From CAVQCA01 sp963710815 (GTDB taxonomy: Bacteria > Pseudomonadota > Gammaproteobacteria > UBA9214): a stretch of 64,000 nucleotides of DNA. Below the pieces are notes generated by a model. The model saw nothing but the letters and a program-made list of their open reading frames with translations. It ran no database searches and was not told the DNA's origin. Positions 56,242 through 64,000 of the stretch are shown one piece after another (the first letter of the stretch is position 1; the number at the start of each line of letters is the position of its first letter). The translations under genes and the position numbers were made by a program. The stretch lies in assembly GCA_963710815.1 (NCBI GenBank), contig CAVQCA010000154.1:1-64000 (forward strand). Reading direction: 5' to 3'.

Positions 56242-57050
56242 GTTTCGTATCTCGCAGCAGTTGCCAGACGCCTATCGAGCCGGTCGCGCAGGCGGTCGCC
56301 CAGCAGGTTGACCGACAGCACCACGGCGCAGATCGCCGCGCCGGGCGCCAGCACCAGGTGCGGCGCCACCAGCATGTAGCGCGTGCCGTCGCGGATCATG
56401 GCGCCCCAGGAGGCGCCCGGCGGCTGTACGCCAAGCCCCAGGAACGACAGGCCGGCCTCCGCGATGACCACGGCCGCGACGCCGAAGGTGGCTTCGACAA
56501 TCAGCGGGGCGGCCATTAGCGGCAACAGGTGCCGCGCCATGATGCGCAGCCGGCCGCTGCCCAGGCACTCGGCCGCCATGACGTGCTCCCGGTGCCTGAG
56601 CGAGAGCACCTGCGCGCGCGACAGGCGAGCATAACCGACCCAGCCGACAGTGGCGAGCGCCAGCACCACGTTGCCGATGCCGGGGCCCAGCAGGCCGGCA
56701 AGCGCAATGGCCAGCAGGATGCCCGGGAAGGCGAGGAAGATATCGATGACCTGGACGATGAGCCGGTCCCACCACCCGCCCCGGTAAGCACTGACGGTTC
56801 CGATCAGGGTGCCGAGCAACGCCGAGAGACTCACTACCCAGGCAGCGACAAGGAAGGAGGTGCGCGCACCCACCAGCAGGCGTTCGCCGATGTCGCGGCC
56901 GAGATCGTCATAACCGAGCCACGCACCCGGCGCCGGTGGCCCAAGGATATGTTCGAGGTGAATCAGGTCGGGCGTGAGGGGCAGGAAACCGGCACCGAGG
57001 GCAAGCAGCCCCCAGAGCCCCAGCAGCGCGACCGGTAACCCCAGCCGCAT
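56238..57050 (-). CDS. ABC transporter permease, DppC/OppC type
   Basis: This 270-residue protein has about six membrane helices and the permease signature around HREHVMAAECLGSGRLRIMARH and the EAA loop VVIAEAGLSFLGLGVQPPGASWGAMI. It starts at ATG 57050, overlapping the DppB-like stop, and its own stop overlaps nagZ. The long open frame in the same phase beyond 57050 is antisense shadow of the DppB-like gene. No ATPase or binding protein of this system is in the window. Confidence 0.9.
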   Translation of the reverse strand: MRLGLPVALLGLWGLLALGAGFLPLTPDLIHLEHILGPPAPGAWLGYDDLGRDIGERLLVGARTSFLVAAWVVSLSALLGTLIGTVSAYRGGWWDRLIVQVIDIFLAFPGILLAIALAGLLGPGIGNVVLALATVGWVGYARLSRAQVLSLRHREHVMAAECLGSGRLRIMARHLLPLMAAPLIVEATFGVAAVVIAEAGLSFLGLGVQPPGASWGAMIRDGTRYMLVAPHLVLAPGAAICAVVLSVNLLGDRLRDRLDRRLATAARYET

Positions 57051-57979
57051 CAGCCGCCGCCCCCGAGGCGGATGCGCGGATCGGCCCAGGCGTAGGCGAT
57101 ATCCGTCAGCAGGTTCGCCAGCACGTAGCCGAGACTGATCAGCAGCACGCATGCCTGCACCACCGGGTAGTCGCGAGACTGGATCGCCTCGATGGTCAGC
57201 AAGCCGATGCCCGGCCAGGAGAACACCGTTTCGGTAATCACGGCGCCGGCCAGCAGGGCGCCGAGTTGCAGCCCCAGCAGGGTGATGACCGGCAGCAGCG
57301 CATTGCGCAGGCCGTGATGGAGAATCACCCGGTGCGGCGGCAACCCCTTCGCACGCGCCGTGCGGATGAAGTCCTCGCCCAGCACCTCCAGCAGACTGCT
57401 GCGCACCATACGCGAGAGCACCGCCGCGAGTCCGGTGCCGAGGGTCACGGCCGGAAGCACCACCGCGCCAGGACCCCCGCGCCCGCTCACCGGAAACCAG
57501 CCCAGCCACAGCGAGAACACCAGGATCAACAGCGGCCCCAACCAGAAATTGGGCAGAGAGACACCCAGCATGGAAAACGTCATGGCGCCGCCGTCCCACG
57601 GGCTGCCGCGGCGCACGGCGGCGAGCACGCCGAGCGGCAGCGCCATGGCCAGGGTGAACACCAGCGCCACGCCAGCGAGCAGCAGGGTCGAGGGCAGGCG
57701 TTCCCGCAGCAGGTCGATGACCGGGCGGTGCGACTGCAGCGAGGTCCCCAGATCGAACCGCAGCAGGCCGTGGAGGTAATGCGCGAATTGCACCATGACC
57801 GGCTGATCCAGCCCCATGGCGGCGCGCAGGGCCGCGCGGTCTGTCGCGGAGGCGGCCTCGCCCAGCATGACCTCGACCGGATCGCCTGGAATGAGATGGA
57901 TCAGCAGGAACACGATGGTGATGACCCCGAACACAACCACTACGGCGCCGGCCAGGCGTTGTGCAAGATAGGTCAGCAT
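57050..57979 (-). CDS. ABC transporter permease, DppB/OppB type
   Basis: This 309-residue protein begins MLTYLAQRLAGAVVVVFGVI and has the DppB features IHLIPGDPVEVMLGE, FDLGTSLQSHRPVIDLL, and the EAA loop DFIRTARAKGLPPHRVILHHGLRN. With the DppC-like partner it would form the pore of an importer for di/oligopeptides or muropeptides. It is the first gene of the five-gene leftward operon through nagZ, hpt and the phosphorylase. ATG 57979 is chosen; the frame is open upstream without homology. Confidence 0.92.
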   Translation of the reverse strand: MLTYLAQRLAGAVVVVFGVITIVFLLIHLIPGDPVEVMLGEAASATDRAALRAAMGLDQPVMVQFAHYLHGLLRFDLGTSLQSHRPVIDLLRERLPSTLLLAGVALVFTLAMALPLGVLAAVRRGSPWDGGAMTFSMLGVSLPNFWLGPLLILVFSLWLGWFPVSGRGGPGAVVLPAVTLGTGLAAVLSRMVRSSLLEVLGEDFIRTARAKGLPPHRVILHHGLRNALLPVITLLGLQLGALLAGAVITETVFSWPGIGLLTIEAIQSRDYPVVQACVLLISLGYVLANLLTDIAYAWADPRIRLGGGG

Positions 57980-58159
57980 GCGTGTCGGTCGGCAGGCGGG
58001 CGCGGGTCCATTCAGGGTTTTGCAGGCGGCGGCTTCCGCGTGCAACCATAGACAAACCTTTCCCTGCAGGCAAGCGCATCCATGCGATGAACGGCCTCCT
58101 GCGGACTTGCTTGTGCCCGAGTGTGTTTCCTGACCGGGGGGGCTGCTGTACTTTTTGTT

Positions 58160-59431
58160 TTACGAACGCGAGGGGATCTGGAGGTGATTGTCCCCGCCCG
58201 GGGCGTCGTTATGCGCGTACCGGCGCCTGAGCAGTCGCGCCAGGAGTGCCGTGAAGGTGCGGAAACCGGGTTTGAAGGGATGGCACTCGCTTTCCCGTGA
58301 AATCCCCCGAGGCGATACGTCGACAGGCGCCGGGTCGAGTTTACCGGCCACCAGTCCGAGATAGACATCCGCAGCCGGCACGGCGGACAGTCCGTCCATG
58401 CAGGTCTTCAGATAGCCGATGTTTTCCACGCGTCTCGCCAGTGACGGCATGGGATCATCGTGGCGTGGTTCTCCGTCCATGGCCTGCTTCAGCCACTGCC
58501 CGGCCCGCTCGCCCTGCAGCCCGGCACGTAATACCGAGACCATGCCCGCATGGGGTTTCGGCATCGCCTGCCGCACGGTCGCCGACACTCTCCGGTAGAC
58601 CGGCCAGTACTTCTCCTCGAGGTAGAAACGGCATACCGTCTCGGTCGTGATCGCATCCAGCACTTCCTCACCGCTGCACACTTCCATCGCATAACTGTCC
58701 GCCGCCAGCTCGTCGAGACGGACAGCGGGCAGGCTGACCTGATCATAGAGCGGCGCGAAAACCGAGAAAAACCGCCGTACCGGCTGGAAGCCTGGCCGTG
58801 CCGCGGCCGCGGTCGCATCAGCGTACTGTGGCCAGATCCGGCGCAGTTGATTGAGCCAGTTCAGCAGCAGGTTGTAGCGCTTCGAGAATTGCCCGAGGCG
58901 GCGTGCCAGCACGCAGCGGAACTGGACGGCGGAAAGACTCTGGATCAATGGCAGTCCGATGACCAGGGTGTTCGCCGACCAGACGGGCAGGGCCCGGCAA
59001 GGGGTCTTCAGGACCTCGAGTTCAAAGGCGCCGGTGATCACCACGCGGTCGATGGCAGGGCCACGGTAGTGCCGGCACAGTTCACCCACCAGTGTGAAGA
59101 GCGCGGGCGCCCTGTTTCGCTCGAGCACGATGCCCGGAGGCAGGGCCGGTCTGAACCGCGCAATGCGGTAACTGACCAGAGCCGAACCTGCCGCCACGGC
59201 TGTCCAGATCAGGAGTTGCAGCCAGGCGATGGCCGGCCGGCCGGTGAGGGCATCATAGACGCCCGCGACGCCCGCCAGGACCAGCCAGGGAAACATCAGC
59301 AGCCAGCCGTAGCCGGCGAGCGCAAAAATGGTGGCCGTCAGCAGATAGCCACGGGGACGTGACTTCGCCAGACGGTCGATCCCCGTCCCGATGCGCTGCA
59401 GGAATAATTGCCGCCATCCCGTTTCTGGCAT
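58160..59431 (-). CDS. M48-like membrane protein with a destroyed HExxH motif
   Basis: This 423-residue protein has N-terminal membrane helices (residues about 30-100) and then sequence like M48 metallopeptidases: VVITGAFELEVLKTPCRALPVW, NTLVIGLPLIQSLSAVQFR and DELAADSYAMEVCSGEE. The zinc motif expected as VLAHELGHxS reads VLARRLGQFS (about 173-182), so His, Glu and His are Arg, Arg and Gln. The downstream acidic ligand is kept. It is likely a catalytically dead relative with a binding or structural role. It is divergent from the AsmA-like gene. Confidence 0.78.
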   Translation of the reverse strand: MPETGWRQLFLQRIGTGIDRLAKSRPRGYLLTATIFALAGYGWLLMFPWLVLAGVAGVYDALTGRPAIAWLQLLIWTAVAAGSALVSYRIARFRPALPPGIVLERNRAPALFTLVGELCRHYRGPAIDRVVITGAFELEVLKTPCRALPVWSANTLVIGLPLIQSLSAVQFRCVLARRLGQFSKRYNLLLNWLNQLRRIWPQYADATAAAARPGFQPVRRFFSVFAPLYDQVSLPAVRLDELAADSYAMEVCSGEEVLDAITTETVCRFYLEEKYWPVYRRVSATVRQAMPKPHAGMVSVLRAGLQGERAGQWLKQAMDGEPRHDDPMPSLARRVENIGYLKTCMDGLSAVPAADVYLGLVAGKLDPAPVDVSPRGISRESECHPFKPGFRTFTALLARLLRRRYAHNDAPGGDNHLQIPSRS

Positions 59432-59781
59432 GAACTCGCCTCGACCGAAAGTGTATGCGATAACCGTGGATTACACGGTAGACACTGTAACAATCCGTCA
59501 GAATCATGCCGAGACCGGGGTCACGCTTCGAGCTCGCGGCATTGACCGGGCGTACGATGCCACCGTGTCAATTCGCAGCGTCGCGGGAATACAATAAGGC
59601 GCGGGCGTCGAAGGGCGCTTGCGCCTGGCGGATATCGATTCATGGCGAAGACATCTCCCCGGAACCCGGTACTGGGGTTCGGTTATACTTCGGGCTGACG
59701 AGTCTCCACTGGAGCAGTGCTACCGGAGTCGCGGCTCGATTGCGCAACCGGTAAAGGGAAAACAATCACAAGGAAATTCGC
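59432..59781. other. 350 bp divergent intergenic region
   Basis: No gene is convincing here. TATACT at 59684-59689 is a possible -10 for the AsmA-like gene, but I see no good -35 partner. AAGGA (about 59770) is the ribosome binding site of that gene. Confidence 0.4.
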
Positions 59782-62700
59782 ATGCGCCTTGCTGCCCTGA
59801 AGCAGCCACGGTTTTATCTGCCCGCCGCCCTTGTTCTGCTCCTGGGTGTGGCGTCGGCCGTGGTATTTCATCCTGCCTTCCAGAAAAAGATGCTGCTCGA
59901 CCACGTTGGCCCCCTGGTCGATTCGCTGGACATCGGTTACATCCATCTCACGCCCTGGTCGCTGGAGCTGAAGCATGTCGTGGTGGGATATCGGGGCGGG
60001 CATTTCTCCATCGGTGATGGAACGGTGAAGTATTGCCTGTCGTCCCTTCTCCTGCTGAATCTCAACATCAAGACCGTCATCCTCAAGGATGTCAGCATCG
60101 ATCTGGAGAAATTCAGTCCGCCGGAAACCGCGCCTGCAACGAAAAGCAGCGGGCCCTTTCCCGGCGTGCTGGCCTCGCTGCGGCACGGGCTCGGCTACAC
60201 CCTCGGGAAGGTGATAATCGATGCCGCGGTCCGCCTGCCCGGGCAGCGGTCACTGACCGCCAGCATTTCAGGCGGAGGGATCAAACCGGAGGCCAATGGC
60301 GCCATCACGCTCGCCGTGCGCTTCAATACGGGCCACAAGGATGATCACATCGACGTCGACGGCAGACTCGGCCTTGATCAGCTCACGCGAGGACGTTTCG
60401 CCGCAATCGAAACCGCGCTCGCCGTCCAGGCCAGACTGGCGGCGCTGCCGGAGACGGAACACGTCAATCTGGACCTGACCGTTACGCCGTCGACAGCGGC
60501 CGCCGACCAGCAGAAAACGCCTGACCACGCACAGGATGGTGAGGGGCCGCATTACCCGCCAGAGGCGCTGCGCCTTGCGCTGCAGCTCAATGACGGTAAA
60601 GGCAATAACCGCTCGGCCCTGGACCTCAAGGCCGGTTATGACGGCAATACCGGCGGCATCGATGGTGACTACCGCGTCACCGCGAACGAACGGCTGGCGC
60701 AGCCCTATATCAGGGACACCGTCATACCCCCTGCCGCGGAAGTGCTGACGGGCAAGTTCACATTCAACAGTGCAACCCTGACCGGCGACATGACGGTCAC
60801 CAGTGACCTGCGGGTGAAAGACATCCGCAAGGTCCACCCCGACAGGCAGCTCCCGGAGATGCTGCAGCTCAGGAACAACTTCCGCGTATCGCTGCTGCCC
60901 GGCAGGCAGCTGCGGGTCGAGACGCTGGACACGACCCTGTCCGACAATGACAAGCACCGGCCCCTGACATCGAGACTTGCGAATGATCTCAATATCCCCA
61001 TGGACGATTTCGCCGCGTTCCTCCACCAGGAAAACACCCTGCTGGAAATCAGACTGCCCGGGGTGCCGCTCATCTGGTTCACCGTGCTGCTGCCCGACTA
61101 CGACATCACGGACGGCACCCTGAAGGCCGACCTCGAAGTGACGACCGATGCGAGCGGCGCGATCCACCTCAAGCCGGTCAAACCCCTGCAGATCACGGGA
61201 CTCACCATCAGGCAGCAGGACAAGCCCCTCATCCAGGGTCTCAACCTCTCGGTCCTGCCGGGCGCGACCTACGGCGGCGATGCACTCGGTGTCTCGCTGA
61301 AAAAGCTGGAAGTCGATGCCGGCAAGGGTGCAGTGGCCACGGCCGACCTCAGCGCCAACATCCCGCTGTCCGGAGACGGACGTTCCGATATCACCGCGAA
61401 GGCGCGGGCCAGTGTGGATCTGCACCGGCTGCTGGACATGCTCGCCATCAAACCGTCGGGCCGCAACACATTGCCCAGGCATCTCAACCTCGAGTATCAG
61501 GCCGCCGTACGGCAGCAACCCGGCGCGATGCATGTGAACAAACTCGATGCCAGCCTGTCGCTGGAGAACAAGACCCGGCTGCTGCAGGTTCAGCTGCTGC
61601 AGCCACTGGTCATAAAAAGCACGCCGGCCGGCCGAAAACTTGGCAACCCGGCGGGCAAACTGGCCACGCTCACCGTCAGCGATATCGATCTGAACTGGTT
61701 CTCCGCCTTCGTGCCGGGGGCCACGGTGAAAGGCAGGCTCTCCCGCGCGGACCTGACCCTGGCCGCGGACGCCGGTGGCGTAGCCACCCTGAGCCCGGCC
61801 AGGCCGGTCGAGATCCGTCATGTCACCCTTTCCACCCGTGACGGTGCGCTGCTCGATGACCTCGGCATCCGTTTGATGCCCGCCGTCCGCCTCGCGCCGG
61901 GAGGCACGCACATCGACTACCGCAACCTCGGCGTGACCAGTCACCGGACGCGGCTCGTCTCCGGCAGCGGCCACATCACCCTGCCGGCCGCGGCGGATCA
62001 ACCCCTCGCGGCCGACGGTCACCTCGACGTCGACCTGCAGGTGCTGTCACGGCAGCCGCTCATTGCCCGGGCCCTGCAGGCCCCCTTCGATACACCACTG
62101 CGGCTGGCGGCGGATTACCGCCTGGCACGCAGCGACGCCGCGATCGATATCGACCGCCTGTCCGCCAGGCTGTTCTACGGCACCCCGGAACCGCGGCTGT
62201 CGCTGCAGGCCGGGTCGAAACTGCGAGTGCGCACCCGGCTCGGCGGGCGGCAATCGGAACTCGGCCGCGCCACCGGCAAGGTCACACTGGCGCTGGCGAA
62301 GCTCACACCGGAACCGTTTGCGAGCATCCTCAAGGCCAAGGGCCTGACCTTCACCGAAGCCAACGGCAAGGCCGTGCTCACCTCGAATGGCCGGTCCCTC
62401 AACGTCACCACCGTCGACCCTCTCGTGATCTCGGGCATCGCCGTGCATAAAGCCGACGGCGGGGCCGCGCTGAACCCGTTTACCCTGACAATGAATTCAA
62501 ACGCGACCCTGCAGGGCAATACCCTGCAGGCGACGCTGGATGAACTCAGCATCGCCTTTGCCCGCGACCGCGGCGCGCCTGCCCTCGATGCGCACGCCGA
62601 CCTGACGCTGAAAGGCACCGGGGATGCCGTCACCCTCGATACCCTGAACGCCGAACTGTCGGCCTCCCTGCCACCGCTCCTCGCTCAGCCCGCGGTCCTG

Positions 62701-64000
62701 CCCGGCAATACCCTGACGGCCGGCAGGCTCACGGCCAGCGTGCGGAAGGATGCCGACGGAAAGCTCGGCGCAACCGCCCGGATCGCGGACCTGAAGGCCC
62801 GCAAGGCGCTGGCTTTGCAAACGCTGACACTGAATGTCGACGGGCGCCTCGACCCGGATGGCGGCTTCAACCTCACGGCGCCCCTTCGGCAACAGGGAAA
62901 ATCCGGTGACAGCGACATACGGCTGAAGGCGGCGTATGCCCCCGCGGGCGGCAACCACAAGGTGGTGGATGTCGACATCGCCAGCACCGGCTTCTATCTC
63001 AATGACATTCTGAACACGCTCAACGCCATCGCGGGAAAACAGACGACCACATCCACCGGGAAAACGAAGCCTGCGGTCGCGGCGCAGGAACCGCAGGGCC
63101 TGGATCTCAAGCCGGATACACGCGCCTTCTGGGACACGACCGACTATGACGCACGCGTGAACTTCCGGTTCGATCGGCTTTTCTACACCGATTACCTCGA
63201 GTTCCGTGATATTCAGGGCCATGCCGCCCTGTTGCCCGACAAGCTCGAACTCGGCGATTTCTCGGCGCATTTCCACGACAGCCCGATCACGCTCGACGGG
63301 CGTATGAGCTTTGCCCCCGGGGAGACACCTTACGACCTCAAACTGCACGCCGGCGTCAGGCAATTCGACCTGGCCAGTTTTTTCCGTGAACTCATTCCCG
63401 GCTCCACACCACGCGCCGCAGGGCTTTTCGATGTCAGCCTCGACGCCTTCGGCGCCTCGCCCAACCTGGCCCAGTACCGCAACAGGCTGTACTTCGACAT
63501 GCGCCTGCAAAGCCGCGACGGCGTCTTCCGGCCGTTCAACCCGGACAGTGCGCTGCTGGCCGGCAGTTCCGGCTTCGCGGGCGTGTTCGGCGAGGGCGTG
63601 TCCAACATACCCACCGGCCTGTTCGGCCTGGGTGCGGTCTCGCGGCTCGTCAACTACATGAAGGAGATCAAGTACGACAAGATCGCGATTCACCTGGTGC
63701 GGGATGAATCCCGGGACGTGAAGATAAAGGAGTATGTCGTCCAGAGCCCCGAAATCCTGATGACTGCAACGGGCGGGATCAAATACCAGGAAGGCGTCGA
63801 TATCACGGACAGCCCCCTGTCGATGGAGGCGAGAATCGACATGCGCGAGCGCGGCGCTGCCATTCTCTACAGCCTGGGCCTGCTGCAATCGGAGAAGGAC
63901 GGCTACGGCTACTGGAAGGGCCCCGTTTTCAAGGTCTGGGGCAATATCGGGCGCACGCAGTCGAATCTCGATGACATCATCGGCGAGGCAGGTCAGGGAG
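59782..64000 (+). CDS. AsmA-like / DUF748 giant protein, cut by window edge
   Basis: This frame stays open from 59782 to the end of the window, 1406 residues without a stop. It has an N-terminal membrane anchor (YLPAALVLLLGVASAVVF), then long stretches of beta-rich sequence typical of AsmA/TamB repeating beta-groove proteins, which are anchored in the inner membrane and cross the periplasm. HLTPWSLELKHVVVGYRGG near the start and GDFSAHFHDSPITLDGRMSF, GLFDVSLDAFG and ILMTATGGIKYQEG further on fit the AsmA C-terminal pattern. Such proteins help move phospholipids to the outer membrane in E. coli. The end lies outside the window. Confidence 0.85.
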   Translation, partial: MRLAALKQPRFYLPAALVLLLGVASAVVFHPAFQKKMLLDHVGPLVDSLDIGYIHLTPWSLELKHVVVGYRGGHFSIGDGTVKYCLSSLLLLNLNIKTVILKDVSIDLEKFSPPETAPATKSSGPFPGVLASLRHGLGYTLGKVIIDAAVRLPGQRSLTASISGGGIKPEANGAITLAVRFNTGHKDDHIDVDGRLGLDQLTRGRFAAIETALAVQARLAALPETEHVNLDLTVTPSTAAADQQKTPDHAQDGEGPHYPPEALRLALQLNDGKGNNRSALDLKAGYDGNTGGIDGDYRVTANERLAQPYIRDTVIPPAAEVLTGKFTFNSATLTGDMTVTSDLRVKDIRKVHPDRQLPEMLQLRNNFRVSLLPGRQLRVETLDTTLSDNDKHRPLTSRLANDLNIPMDDFAAFLHQENTLLEIRLPGVPLIWFTVLLPDYDITDGTLKADLEVTTDASGAIHLKPVKPLQITGLTIRQQDKPLIQGLNLSVLPGATYGGDALGVSLKKLEVDAGKGAVATADLSANIPLSGDGRSDITAKARASVDLHRLLDMLAIKPSGRNTLPRHLNLEYQAAVRQQPGAMHVNKLDASLSLENKTRLLQVQLLQPLVIKSTPAGRKLGNPAGKLATLTVSDIDLNWFSAFVPGATVKGRLSRADLTLAADAGGVATLSPARPVEIRHVTLSTRDGALLDDLGIRLMPAVRLAPGGTHIDYRNLGVTSHRTRLVSGSGHITLPAAADQPLAADGHLDVDLQVLSRQPLIARALQAPFDTPLRLAADYRLARSDAAIDIDRLSARLFYGTPEPRLSLQAGSKLRVRTRLGGRQSELGRATGKVTLALAKLTPEPFASILKAKGLTFTEANGKAVLTSNGRSLNVTTVDPLVISGIAVHKADGGAALNPFTLTMNSNATLQGNTLQATLDELSIAFARDRGAPALDAHADLTLKGTGDAVTLDTLNAELSASLPPLLAQPAVLPGNTLTAGRLTASVRKDADGKLGATARIADLKARKALALQTLTLNVDGRLDPDGGFNLTAPLRQQGKSGDSDIRLKAAYAPAGGNHKVVDVDIASTGFYLNDILNTLNAIAGKQTTTSTGKTKPAVAAQEPQGLDLKPDTRAFWDTTDYDARVNFRFDRLFYTDYLEFRDIQGHAALLPDKLELGDFSAHFHDSPITLDGRMSFAPGETPYDLKLHAGVRQFDLASFFRELIPGSTPRAAGLFDVSLDAFGASPNLAQYRNRLYFDMRLQSRDGVFRPFNPDSALLAGSSGFAGVFGEGVSNIPTGLFGLGAVSRLVNYMKEIKYDKIAIHLVRDESRDVKIKEYVVQSPEILMTATGGIKYQEGVDITDSPLSMEARIDMRERGAAILYSLGLLQSEKDGYGYWKGPVFKVWGNIGRTQSNLDDIIGEAGQG

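Noticed and set aside
57051..58079. Upstream extension of the DppC-like frame
   Set aside because: This region is the DppB-like gene in another frame of the same strand; the ATGA overlap at 57050 gives the correct start.
60268..63888. Long minus-strand open frames over the AsmA-like gene
   Set aside because: The plus strand is continuously coding with AsmA-like features; the minus frames show no domain and are typical GC-rich shadows.

Overview
The window is 64 kb of GC-rich, gene-dense bacterial chromosome, most likely from a gammaproteobacterium outside the enterics. The backbone keeps the E. coli order in two linked blocks: serS-rarA-lolA-ftsK ... trxB-aat-infA-clpA-clpS-csp, and icd ... 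nudJ-mnmA-hflD-purB. Other genes point to a deeper branch: mfd followed by csiV, an S-methyl-5'-thioinosine phosphorylase, the agmatine deiminase / N-carbamoylputrescine amidase pair, and an arsenosugar cluster. I saw no rRNA, tRNA, CRISPR array, prophage or transposase gene.

Region by region. (1) 1-810: start of metH, cut by the window edge. (2) 1056-12836: an accessory cluster of exported and membrane proteins. It holds a Gly/Met/Trp-rich secreted protein, an exported protein with the domain order of glucan water dikinase (helical N-terminus, phosphohistidine swivel, C-terminal ATP-grasp), an exported serine hydrolase of beta-lactamase fold overlapping it by ATGA, two ADP/ATP-translocase-type (NTT) carriers of which one has a HEAT-like tail, a second beta-lactamase-fold protein, an e(P4)-type acid phosphatase lipoprotein and a META-domain protein. 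(3) 12870-23209: the serS-to-infA block. (4) 23233-35798: clpA, clpS, csp, icd, a secreted protein of unknown function, nudJ, mnmA, hflD, acnA and purB. (5) 35823-43552: two small genes, then a leftward arsenosugar operon (fatty-acid-hydroxylase-like, flavin disulfide reductase, arsS, arsM, two glycosyltransferases). (6) 43579-53309: dusA, aguA, aguB, DAHP synthase, mfd, csiV. (7) 53823-57979: a leftward operon of two Dpp/Opp-type permeases, nagZ, hpt and a thioinosine phosphorylase. (8) 58160-64000: an M48-like protein with a destroyed zinc site, then a giant AsmA-like gene running off the end.

The best candidate for an undescribed system is region 2. An exported ATP-grasp dikinase would need nucleotide outside the cytoplasm, and two NTT-family nucleotide carriers and a nucleotidase-type phosphatase sit next to it. 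The co-location and the protein features can be read from the sequence; the functional link is inference.

Two other features stand out. Eight single-base reading-frame breaks, all in the same sense (one extra base), disrupt four otherwise well-conserved genes, which looks more like a sequence-quality problem than gene decay. Several intergenic gaps hold short palindromic elements: a pair of ~150 bp elements with terminal inverted repeats, 'CGCAAAGA' and 'CACGGAA' families with one copy nested in another, and a 'GTGGATTA' element.
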